Part shown: in pieces, positions 14,839-22,341 of the stretch
Position numbering within the stretch: the stretch's first letter is position 1
Layout of the letters: each line of letters opens with the position of its first letter
Assembly: GCA_002171275.2 (NCBI GenBank)
Contig: NHFZ02000004.1
Coordinates: forward strand, 1 to 24,038
Source of the DNA: Pelagibacteraceae bacterium TMED124
GTDB lineage: Bacteria; Pseudomonadota; Alphaproteobacteria; Pelagibacterales; Pelagibacteraceae
Direction: 5' to 3'
DNA: 24,038 nt
The notes under the pieces: generated by a model
What the model was told of the DNA's origin: nothing
The model's input: only the letters and a program-made list of their open reading frames with translations
Databases searched by the model: none
Position numbers and translations under genes: made by a program

Positions 14839-16055
14839 CGCAATATTACTTTAACCTTGTTTAAGTCTCCATCAATATCGCTATAACCAGAATCTATATT
14901 AAGTATTTTGCATATCAAGGGGTAAACATGAATATTTTCAAAAGATTTTATAGACTGATTAACTTTAAATGATGGACCTTTAGCATAAAATATTCCATGC
15001 ATATTTTTAAATGAAGGATCATAGCCATGCATACCATTTAATGTTTTTCCAACTTTTTTATAATTATTTCTATCTGTTATAAACCAACCTTCATGCGCAA
15101 CAAATAAAAAATCAGGAGAATCTTCATTAATAAAGTTATATTGAGAGGGAATTTTATCTTTTTTATAAACATTCATATGTTCTATAAATTCAGTATGCTT
15201 ATATATTTTTCTTTTTGAAAAACCTTTTCTCTTTTTATCTACAAACAAAATACTTCCACCTCTTCCATAGTCAACTTTTTCTTTAGGTAGAAAATCATCT
15301 ATAAAAATAATCTTATCTTTAGTAACAGAAGACATGCCGTGATCACTAACTATTATTAAATCAAGTTTATCCTTTATATCTAATAAATCTATTTGAGCTA
15401 GCAAATATCCTAATAACTGATCACTTTGAGTTATAATATCTTCAGTTTCCATTGATTTAGGACCAAACATATGACCTGTATGATCTGGCTCACTAAAATA
15501 CAACAATACTAAATTAGGTCTATCTTTTTTAGGTAACCTAAACCAAGACATAACTGAATCTATCCTAGATGTAAATGAAATTGCTGAATCATATTTTTTG
15601 TAAATAGAAGGAGTTTTACCTGTTGCTTCTGAACCAACCCAAAAATATGACGCTGATTTTATATTATTTTTTTCTGCAGTTACCCATATAGGTTCACATC
15701 CATAAAAAGAACTATCTATAACAGAAGTTCGATTATACATTGAGTACATCTTATCTAATCTTTTACTATAAAAATGATTAGATATAATTTTATGCTTATT
15801 TGCATAGCATCCAGTTGCTATGGAATAATGGTTTGGGAAAGTTAATGATGGAAAAATAGGTATCAAAGACTCAGCTTTTACTCCATTTTTTTTCACTTTA
15901 TCAAAATTAGGAGTATCTATATGCTGCATATAATCATATCTAAACCCATCAAATGAAACCAATAAAACATAATTATCCGAAAAGGATATTTTTAAAAAAA
16001 TACATAGAAATAAATAAATCACTTTAAGATTCTGCCCATAAATTTGTTTTAACAA
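14835..16055 (-). CDS. Exported ENPP-like type I phosphodiesterase/nucleotide pyrophosphatase
   Basis: This predicted periplasmic hydrolase of 406 residues belongs to the alkaline phosphatase superfamily, ENPP group, which cleaves phosphodiester or pyrophosphate bonds. After a signal peptide (about 1-26) the complete two-metal site is visible: Asp36 in SFDGFRYDY, nucleophile Thr72 in PSLTFPNH, Asp191 and His195 in SEPDHTGH, Asp238 and His239 in SDHGM, and His343 in GMHGYDP. The start is uncertain. The longest frame begins with TTG at 16055 (in-frame stop just upstream), and a GTG at 16022 would also leave a usable signal. It is co-directional with the upstream tRNA gene and overlaps rsmE by 4 nt. 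The substrate is unknown. Confidence 0.88.
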   Translation of the reverse strand: MLKQIYGQNLKVIYLFLCIFLKISFSDNYVLLVSFDGFRYDYMQHIDTPNFDKVKKNGVKAESLIPIFPSLTFPNHYSIATGCYANKHKIISNHFYSKRLDKMYSMYNRTSVIDSSFYGCEPIWVTAEKNNIKSASYFWVGSEATGKTPSIYKKYDSAISFTSRIDSVMSWFRLPKKDRPNLVLLYFSEPDHTGHMFGPKSMETEDIITQSDQLLGYLLAQIDLLDIKDKLDLIIVSDHGMSSVTKDKIIFIDDFLPKEKVDYGRGGSILFVDKKRKGFSKRKIYKHTEFIEHMNVYKKDKIPSQYNFINEDSPDFLFVAHEGWFITDRNNYKKVGKTLNGMHGYDPSFKNMHGIFYAKGPSFKVNQSIKSFENIHVYPLICKILNIDSGYSDIDGDLNKVKVILR

Positions 16056-16128
16056 AAAATATTAATAATTTTATCAAAATTAAACCACTCATAAAAAAAC
16101 TACTTTTAATAAAATATAGATTCGCTAG

Positions 16129-16202
16129 TACACCCGATAGGATTTGAACCTATAGCCTCTTGTTCCGTAGACAAGTGCTCTATCCAATTGAGCTACGGGT
16201 GC
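16129..16202 (-). tRNA. tRNA-Arg, anticodon ACG
   Basis: This is a 74-nt cloverleaf read on the minus strand. The acceptor stem GCACCCG pairs with CGGGTGT (G1-U72 wobble). The D stem is GCTC/GAGC, the anticodon stem CTTGT/ACAAG with loop CTACGGA (anticodon ACG), the variable loop AGGCT, and the T stem ATAGG/CCTAT with loop TTCAAAT. The discriminator is A and CCA is not encoded. A34 is the target of TadA, whose gene lies downstream on the same strand. Confidence 0.96.
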
Positions 16203-16274
16203 ATTTATACAAATGAAAATATAATATATTTTATTTTTATTTCTTTGCTTTTTGTAGCAAATTAGAACAATGCT

Positions 16275-16868
16275 ATGAATAATTTTATAATTTTATCAAT
16301 CTCTATCTCTTTCGTTCTAGGACTATCAAACATTCTAGATGAATCCAATATTTTAGGTAAACAAAAAAAAGAACCTAATAATATGAAAGCTTATGGAAGC
16401 ATTGACTTTGGAGATAGCAAACAATATGTAACCTCTAAATTTAAAGAAAATGAAATCTTTACCGATTTATATAACAATATTTATTTCATATACTTATTTG
16501 ATACTCCCTTTCAAATAGAATTCATTTATGGTACGAATGAACGGAAACCTACTTTTTTAAAAACAATACGACTAAAACTACAATCAATAGTTGATAGTTA
16601 TGTAATTGATAAAATAATTGAATCTTTTAATGAAAAATATGGACCCTCTGACAAATACTACATTAATCTTGATGGAAATATAAGAGACTATTATAAATGG
16701 TTACATATAGATAAAATAATTCACTTAGATTTTGATGGTATTGATATTGATATAACTATTAATTCTAAACATTTCAACAAATTATCTAAAAGCTCTATTG
16801 AAGAAGATATTGAGAATCGCTATAAAAAAAAGTTAGAACGTTTTGAAAATCAAATGAATAAGTTGTAA
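16275..16868 (+). CDS. Exported protein of unknown function
   Basis: I do not recognise this 197-residue protein. Residues 1-17 form a hydrophobic signal-like segment (IILSISISFVLGLS), so export is likely. The mature part begins with a polar stretch. It then shows YGSIDFGDSKQYVTSKFKEN, a pattern seen in small periplasmic proteins with an FGxSxxxV opening, and later ESFNEKYGPSDKYY. The C-terminal 30 residues are charged and probably helical (EEDIENRYKKKLERFENQ). It stands alone, divergent from tRNA-Arg, and converges with the second selenoprotein gene with 39 nt between stops. The start ATG at 16275 has no strong ribosome site. Confidence 0.7.
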   Translation: MNNFIILSISISFVLGLSNILDESNILGKQKKEPNNMKAYGSIDFGDSKQYVTSKFKENEIFTDLYNNIYFIYLFDTPFQIEFIYGTNERKPTFLKTIRLKLQSIVDSYVIDKIIESFNEKYGPSDKYYINLDGNIRDYYKWLHIDKIIHLDFDGIDIDITINSKHFNKLSKSSIEEDIENRYKKKLERFENQMNKL

Positions 16869-16907
16869 AAAGTATATTTAAACCCTATCTATAGTCCTGA
16901 AATAAAC

Positions 16908-17843
16908 CTAACTCAAAATTATATTTATGATACGAATTATATCTAAAACACTTATTTGATTGTCACCATTTAAATCTGCATCACTTTTCTGACAATCATC
17001 AAAATCAGAAGAACTAATACCTCCTGACAATATAATATTAACAACAATAATTATGTCTTCGACAGCAATAGTAAGATTATCGCTAACATCACCAGGAATA
17101 TTGCTACAATCATCGCATTCATCAAATATGCCATCTCCATCACTATCCAGATTACTTGTAGCATTACAGGGCAAACATTGTGGACCACATTCATCTAAAA
17201 GTTGCTGAATAAAACTTGAAGTTGAACCCCCAGACCAGCCATTTACTGTAGAATTAGTCCCATCACATGTAATTCCTGATTGATTTGGATTCCCATTTGA
17301 ATTAAGAGGAAAAGGCTTCGCCCTTACGGTCATTGTATGGTCAATCAAAGCATAAGTGGGTGTTGCACCTCCCCATGAATCATAAAAAAGACTCACCATA
17401 GATGGTGAACCACTTTCATCAGCATCTATTATAAGAGGTGAATTAGGCACACCTAAATTTTGCCATTGTTGAGCTGTATACTGACCTTGCTGAGAACCAT
17501 TGTTATTAGGTAAAGTAGACCCAAGAGCATTAAGAACAATAAAATTATATTCATCTGAAAACTGAGTTCCTAGCCCGTCAACTACGGGAACATTTTGATA
17601 GCAAGGACCTCACCAAGTTTCACTCATATCAATAAAAATGACATGATATTTACCACCATTTAAATCTCCATTTAAATCAGATAATTTAAAGATATCTCCA
17701 CTAGAATATTCTTCATTACCAGCATTTTGCGCTACTATATACTCTATATTTTGATCTGATAACGAAATCTGATCGCCCGCACAATAAACTTGCGCTATTA
17801 TTAAACTAAAACTAAATGATAAAATTGTAAATAAAACTCTCAT
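16908..17843 (-). CDS. Secreted thioredoxin-fold selenoprotein B with dockerin-like C-terminus (in-frame TGA read as Sec)
   Basis: One frame of 312 codons is interrupted only by TGA at 17612-17610 (codon 78), in the context Glu-Thr-Trp-TGA-Gly-Pro-Cys, the WCGPC redox motif of thioredoxins with selenocysteine replacing the first Cys. Residues 1-17 are a signal peptide. The strand before the motif is GGKYHVIFIDMSETW, and a cis-Pro-type segment TPTYALIDHTMTV follows near residue 162. Next come a calcium-type DSDGDGIFDECDDC stretch and two dockerin-like helices (VEDIIIVVNIILSGG; DLNGDNQISVLDIIRIINII). It ends by TAG where its paralogue continues, so it lacks a sorting domain. It lies 19 nt after selenoprotein A, its tandem duplicate. 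The sequence shows the recoding context; actual Sec insertion is inferred. Confidence 0.82.
17566..17591 (-). promoter_or_regulatory. Candidate bacterial SECIS hairpin for selenoprotein B
   Basis: On the mRNA, GTTCC (17591-17587) pairs with GGAAC (17570-17566) and CGT (17586-17584) with ACG (17578-17576). The apical loop is AGTTG, and five unpaired bases bulge on the 3' side. The loop begins 26 nt after the TGA and has G at its second position. Both features fit the published bacterial SECIS description (G in the first two loop positions, loop roughly 16-37 nt after UGA). Confidence 0.65.
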
Positions 17844-17862
17844 AATTGCCTAACTTTAATAA

Positions 17863-19461
17863 TTATTTCATCAACACAGCTTTCATACTTTGAAAGTTAT
17901 TTTCAAACTGAAACCTAACATAATAAACACCAGATGGGAGATTTGATGCTTTCCACTGATATGAATGTAATCCTGAAGTTTGGAAACCTTCAAAAATAGA
18001 CCCAACCTCTCTACCGTTTAAATCATAAACAAGTAGTTCTACATACCCATCCCTAGGTAATATAAACTCAACTTCAGTTGATGGATTAAATGGATTTGGA
18101 TAAATTTTACTAAGACCATAAAATTCTGGATTATAATTATATGAATTTTGATTTTCGCTACTATAATCAACTTGAATTTGTCTACCAGACTCAGATACAG
18201 CAATAATACTTACATCATCTAAACCAATATCAGAATCTTTAATTTTAAAATATATACTATTACTATCAAATACCCTGTTTTCAAAAAGCTTATCAAAAGA
18301 AAGCATTGTAAACTTTCCATTTTTATTTTCAGACCATATACCAATATGACTATTATCTATAAGCTCTACATCAAAAGTCTTATTGCTTTCAAAAGTCAAC
18401 TGTATACCTGCAACTTGAGTATCTGATATTAAATATAACCCCGTATCATCACCTTCTTTAACAATTCTAGCTTGAATTTTTTGATTTAAGGCATCAATAT
18501 CCAAAGATATATCTCTAGAAAGACCAAGAGTTATTCTAATAATTTCAATGATATCCATAATACTAACTTCAAAATCATTATTTAAATCTAAATCAGACTT
18601 CTGACAATCATTGAAATTCTCAGAATTCATACCACCTGACAATATTGCTTGAACAGCTATGATTATATCACTTACATCAATTAAAAAATCATCATTAGGA
18701 TCACCTGCTTTGTTATGACAATCATCGCATGTATCACCAAATCCATCCTCATCGGCATCAATTTGATCAGGATTATAAGTATTAGGACAATTATCTAAAA
18801 GACTAAATATCAAATCTGAATCTAAGTCATGATTATTACATGGTTCACAATCATCTAGCATACTTTGAAGGGTCATGTCAGCTAAAAAAGCTCCAACATT
18901 ATTGTTCTTTCCTACAACTGTCATTGTATGATCTATAAATACATTAGAAGGAAATGCTCCTCCCTGGCCTAACATATCTATAAAATCATAACCAGGCTCT
19001 CCAGAATCAAGGTAACCATTACCGTTTAAATCAATAGCTGGACCATCATCTATAATTGTATTATTTGCTAAAGAACCTTGATTGCCCCACCCTTGACAAT
19101 CAGTGATAGCAGAAGAAAGATTCATATCATCTAAATGAGTTAATGATACAACATGATTATGGAATGAATCAGAATCAGGATTCATCCAATTGTCAACTAT
19201 ATTATCCATTGAACCAATGGAACTATAGCAAGGACTTCACCATGCAGCAGCTAAATCAATGTGGATAACATAATATTTGCCACCATTTAAATCTCCATTC
19301 AAATCAGCAAGTTTAAATTGATTGCTCCCATTATGTGGATTTTCGCCATTACATACATCTGCTGTGATATTTTGGTCAGAGACACTAATTGTCTGTCCAA
19401 TCTGATAATTAACACTAAAAACAGTACTACATAAAAAAACAACTAGAGCTAAATATTTCAC
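17863..19461 (-). CDS. Secreted thioredoxin-fold selenoprotein A with dockerin-like repeats and C-terminal sorting domain (in-frame TGA read as Sec)
   Basis: One frame of 533 codons starts at GTG 19461 behind a perfect AGGAGG. It is interrupted only by TGA at 19239-19237 (codon 75), in Ala-Ala-Trp-TGA-Ser-Pro-Cys-Tyr, matching WCxPC with Sec in place of the attacking Cys. Residues 1-16 are a signal peptide. The redox domain spans about 17-200, with GGKYYVIHIDLAAAW before the motif and the cis-Pro-type segment FPSNVFIDHTMTVVG near residue 171. A thrombospondin-3-like calcium segment (about 212-248) and two dockerin-like helices (about 255-312) follow. A beta-rich region leads to a type-IX-like sorting domain (454-532, YPNPFNPSTEVEF ... 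SGVYYVRFQ). An ordinary gene call would report two fragments. Sec insertion is inferred. Confidence 0.85.
19205..19221 (-). promoter_or_regulatory. Candidate bacterial SECIS hairpin for selenoprotein A
   Basis: On the mRNA a perfect 7-bp stem TCCATTG (19221-19215) / CAATGGA (19211-19205) closes a GTT loop. The loop starts 22 nt after the TGA at 19239-19237 and its first base is G, both fitting the bacterial SECIS pattern. The hairpin lies within coding sequence and encodes the residues just after the UxxC motif. Confidence 0.7.
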
Positions 19462-19466
19462 TAAAA

Positions 19467-19472
19467 CCTCCT
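19467..19472 (-). promoter_or_regulatory. Strong Shine-Dalgarno deciding a GTG start
   Basis: AGGAGG stands 5 nt before the GTG at 19461. It is the best ribosome site in the window and fixes the start of selenoprotein A, whose first residues then form a good signal peptide. Most other genes here have weak or no such site. Confidence 0.85.
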
Positions 19473-19500
19473 AATAAATATAACGTTTACATAATATACT

Positions 19501-19559
19501 AAAAAATACAGAAACATCATATTTCATATTGTAACTAATTTTAGAAAAAGTTTCTGTAT
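19501..19559 (-). terminator. Long-loop hairpin with U-run at the end of the beta-barrel gene
   Basis: A perfect 10-bp inverted repeat, ATACAGAAAC (19559-19550) and GTTTCTGTAT (19515-19506), is followed on the minus strand by six U. The loop is 34 nt and contains the barrel gene's stop codon. It resembles an intrinsic terminator, though the loop is unusually long. It could partly separate transcription of the tlpA-barrel pair from the selenoprotein pair, or protect the upstream mRNA 3' end. Confidence 0.5.
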
Positions 19560-21709
19560 GTTAATTTAATGCCATCTTTGAAACCTGGCTGCTCAGCACA
19601 AATTCCATTGGCACATACTAACCCACCTTTCTGAGATCCATAAAAAACAGAAATCTGGCCAAACTGATCTAAGTTCAAAGAAAAATCTAATCCTTTCCAG
19701 TCCTGATTACTTTCAGTTAAATATTGCGTATTTCTTCTTTTTTCATGCTCGTAAAATAAGCTTAACGTCCAAAGCCCCTTTGAATTGTAAGATGCGCTTA
19801 AATACGTATTATATTCACTGAAATCTGAAGCTTCATCAAAATCATAATTATTATTTAAGGCAATATTTTGATTCACATTAATTGTCTCTTTTTTCTGATA
19901 CTCTATATAAAAAATCCATGAACTTAAATTTTCTACTGATATAGTGAATTGCGTGGGAATTGTCCATGATTTGACAAATTCATATTTCCGTTCAATTGAT
20001 TTACCTAAATACAAGCTACTCAAATAATCTTCACGACTTTTACCAAACTGATCTGTAATTTTATAATCAGCATATTCTTCTGGATTCACATAACCTTCAC
20101 AGTTATCTTCGCCTAGAAATTGAATTGCAAAAACACAATCATTCTGGAATGAATTCCATCTATCATTAATTATCGTTTGTGCATTATTGTAAAAAATACT
20201 CCATGCATTATCTATATCTACAAGAACCTGGTCCGAATAATTAAAATTCTTTGTTTCCTGATGCTTAATTATTTCTGAGTAGTAATCAAACCCTATTTTC
20301 AGGTATAATCTATCCTTAATATAACCACTTAACTCAGCGTACAATTGACGATAAGGATAAAAGGAAACAAAATTATCATCAGAATCATCATAATTTAAAA
20401 GATCTATTAAGCTAGGAGTTGAAATCTGATTGTTTACTAAATCTAGACTTAATACCCCATTTTCATCTAAGTTATTAACTAAATCTTGTCCTGTTTCCAC
20501 ATATTGATTAGCAGCACTAAGAAAACCATTTATATAAGTGTATTCAGAACCTTGATTTATTTCATTTATAGGATTATTTTCTATGTAGCTTTCAACATAA
20601 TCTTCTACGCTATACAAAGAATTATAAGTATATCGTTTTTCTTTTGCGTTATTTCTTCTAGATAAAGAAATATTCCCTAAAAAATTTAAATTCTTTGTTA
20701 ATGGTGAAACTAATTCTATTTGATGGCCTATTTCATCTCCATAATTCATTGAATGCGCATTTCTTGATGCCAATATTGAACTAGATACATAATATACGGT
20801 TGGAGGAGAAGAAAAAGTCATAATATCATATGCCATATCATAATTTTTATATTCATACGTTAAACCAAGACTTTTAATATTTGTGCCCATAGAAGCATAT
20901 AAACGATGTCCTTGAACCTTGCTTCCCAAAAGCTTATCATAATTTGACCAATCACCTTCAAAATACAAATCTAAATATTTGCCAGGAATTCCCCAGCCTA
21001 GATTTATGCTGTTCGCAAATAAAGAATCAGCTGTTATTTCTGATTGAACTATTCTATCAACCAAATCCCAATCAAATACTGTTGAGCTTTTATATTCACC
21101 TAGATAGAACGATGAAACAGTGCTTTCATCTATATATTTAGTTTGATTTTTATACAAAAAGTGACCATAACCATAATCTGTGTCATAAACTAACCCTCCA
21201 GAAATTATATTATTATCAATAAATCTATCAGGAATCTCAATAGCAGGATTAGTTCTTTGCTGTAACTCTGAGCTTCCTCCAACAATGAATAAATCAACAT
21301 TACCTATATTATAGATAACTTCAAAACCTCTAAAACTATTATCAAAATCAATACTTTGATCAGGATATGTATATAAACCTAAACCTGCGCCATAAAGAGA
21401 ATATATATCTCCAAACTTTATATATGTTTTGTCAAACTGTCTGTCAAAATAAAATTTACTTACTACATTATGTAATTCTGTTTTTGAAAAACCTAATACT
21501 GGGGCATCACTATATTCAAGTTCAATATAATAATAGTAATCCTTAAAATTAGAATTGATTTTTAGAAAATTCTCAAAAAAATTTAAATCATAAACTAAAG
21601 CACCATTATTTTTAATACCTGTACCATCTCCATACTTTAATTCATAGGAAAAATCCATAGCAAAAAAAACTGAAACTATAAAGAAAATTAAAAGATATTT
21701 TTTCTTCAA
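19541..21709 (-). CDS. Predicted outer-membrane beta-barrel protein, DUF6029-like
   Basis: This 722-residue protein has a signal peptide (about 1-18). The rest is dominated by alternating, aromatic-rich beta strands (YYYYIELEYS, LDLYFEGDWSNY, LWTLSLFYEHEKRR) and ends in a terminal strand with C-terminal Phe (DGIKLTYRNFF), all typical of outer-membrane barrels. The closing part FYGSQKGGLVCANGICAEQPGF resembles the end of DUF6029-type proteins of Bacteroidetes (from memory). It has only four cysteines, in two close pairs (Cys525/Cys537 and Cys699/Cys704), which suggests two disulfides. It starts 2 nt after the TlpA-like gene and is followed 79 nt later by the selenoproteins, so redox proteins surround a disulfide-bearing barrel. 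Its role (channel, receptor or secretion partner) is unknown. Confidence 0.75.
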   Translation of the reverse strand: MKKKYLLIFFIVSVFFAMDFSYELKYGDGTGIKNNGALVYDLNFFENFLKINSNFKDYYYYIELEYSDAPVLGFSKTELHNVVSKFYFDRQFDKTYIKFGDIYSLYGAGLGLYTYPDQSIDFDNSFRGFEVIYNIGNVDLFIVGGSSELQQRTNPAIEIPDRFIDNNIISGGLVYDTDYGYGHFLYKNQTKYIDESTVSSFYLGEYKSSTVFDWDLVDRIVQSEITADSLFANSINLGWGIPGKYLDLYFEGDWSNYDKLLGSKVQGHRLYASMGTNIKSLGLTYEYKNYDMAYDIMTFSSPPTVYYVSSSILASRNAHSMNYGDEIGHQIELVSPLTKNLNFLGNISLSRRNNAKEKRYTYNSLYSVEDYVESYIENNPINEINQGSEYTYINGFLSAANQYVETGQDLVNNLDENGVLSLDLVNNQISTPSLIDLLNYDDSDDNFVSFYPYRQLYAELSGYIKDRLYLKIGFDYYSEIIKHQETKNFNYSDQVLVDIDNAWSIFYNNAQTIINDRWNSFQNDCVFAIQFLGEDNCEGYVNPEEYADYKITDQFGKSREDYLSSLYLGKSIERKYEFVKSWTIPTQFTISVENLSSWIFYIEYQKKETINVNQNIALNNNYDFDEASDFSEYNTYLSASYNSKGLWTLSLFYEHEKRRNTQYLTESNQDWKGLDFSLNLDQFGQISVFYGSQKGGLVCANGICAEQPGFKDGIKLTYRNFF

Positions 21710-21711
21710 AA

Positions 21712-22266
21712 CTAATCTAGCTCAGTAGAATCTTTTAAATTTATAATCAGACCATTAGAAACAATCAAATCTGACACTTCTTTAGCTAATTTAATTTCAT
21801 CGCCAGGATTATAACCTACATGTCTTTTTTCTATAGAACCGTCCATATTAATGAGCACAACTAACGGCATAACACTACCCCCAATTTTTCTAAAAAGCTC
21901 CATTCTTGGATCTGAAATCACATCAAAAGAATATTTTTGAGAATTAACAAATTGCTTGACTTTTTTAATAGTTCTAGGAGTATCCATATTAATACTTATT
22001 ACCTTAAAAACAGAATCACTATACTCTTCATTAATTTTACTCAAGTGAAGCATTTCTTTTTTACAAGGCTCACAAGAAAGCGTCCAAAAATTAACTAATA
22101 TAGGTGACTGTTTATAAAATTCTTTAAAAATTATTTTTTTGTTATCAAGATCTTTGAAGTTAAGATTCGGGATATAAATTTTCTTTTTTTTAGATATATC
22201 ATCCACTAATTCCTCACTAAAAGAAAAAGCTATAAAAAAAATCATTATATATAAAAAATTAACCAT
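21712..22266 (-). CDS. TlpA-like exported thioredoxin/thiol-disulfide oxidoreductase
   Basis: This 184-residue protein has an N-terminal signal or anchor (1-17) and a TlpA/AhpC-TSA thioredoxin fold. The core strand ILVNFWTLSCEPCKKEM carries the redox pair Cys65 and Cys68 (CEPC). VFKVISINMDTP is the next strand, and GGSVMPLVVLINMDGS carries the cis-proline Pro134. It should reduce or exchange disulfides in the periplasm. Here the attacking residue is an ordinary Cys, unlike the two downstream selenoproteins. GGAG lies 6 nt before the ATG. It begins just 22 nt after a strong terminator, leaving little room for its own promoter, and precedes the barrel gene by 2 nt. Confidence 0.9.
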   Translation of the reverse strand: MVNFLYIMIFFIAFSFSEELVDDISKKKKIYIPNLNFKDLDNKKIIFKEFYKQSPILVNFWTLSCEPCKKEMLHLSKINEEYSDSVFKVISINMDTPRTIKKVKQFVNSQKYSFDVISDPRMELFRKIGGSVMPLVVLINMDGSIEKRHVGYNPGDEIKLAKEVSDLIVSNGLIINLKDSTELD

Positions 22267-22287
22267 ATTTTACTCCATAAAAATTAT

Positions 22288-22314
22288 AAAAAAAGGGGGT
22301 TTTTTCAAACCCCC
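22288..22314 (-). terminator. Rho-independent terminator after the large secreted protein gene
   Basis: On the minus strand GGGGGTTT (22314-22307) pairs with AAACCCCC (22302-22295) around a GAAA tetraloop and is followed by seven U. It lies 28 nt after the stop of the gene ending at 22342. This is the strongest terminator in the window. Confidence 0.93.
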
Positions 22315-22341
22315 TTGTTATATCCAAAGCGCTAACTCTAA

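Noticed and set aside
16129..16202. tRNA-Arg as an integration site for a mobile element.
   Set aside because: No integrase, no duplicated tRNA 3' end and no phage or plasmid genes are seen nearby.
16243..16260. Small hairpin TTTGCT/AGCAAA between tRNA-Arg and the 197-residue protein gene.
   Set aside because: It is a six-base-pair stem in AT-rich sequence with no adjacent U-run in a useful place. It may be chance.
16908..19461. Reading the two TGA-interrupted frames as pseudogenes or as four separate genes.
   Set aside because: Each frame has a single TGA at the same catalytic Cys column, stays open and domain-complete after it, and has a SECIS-like hairpin. The downstream pieces lack their own signal peptides and plausible ribosome sites.
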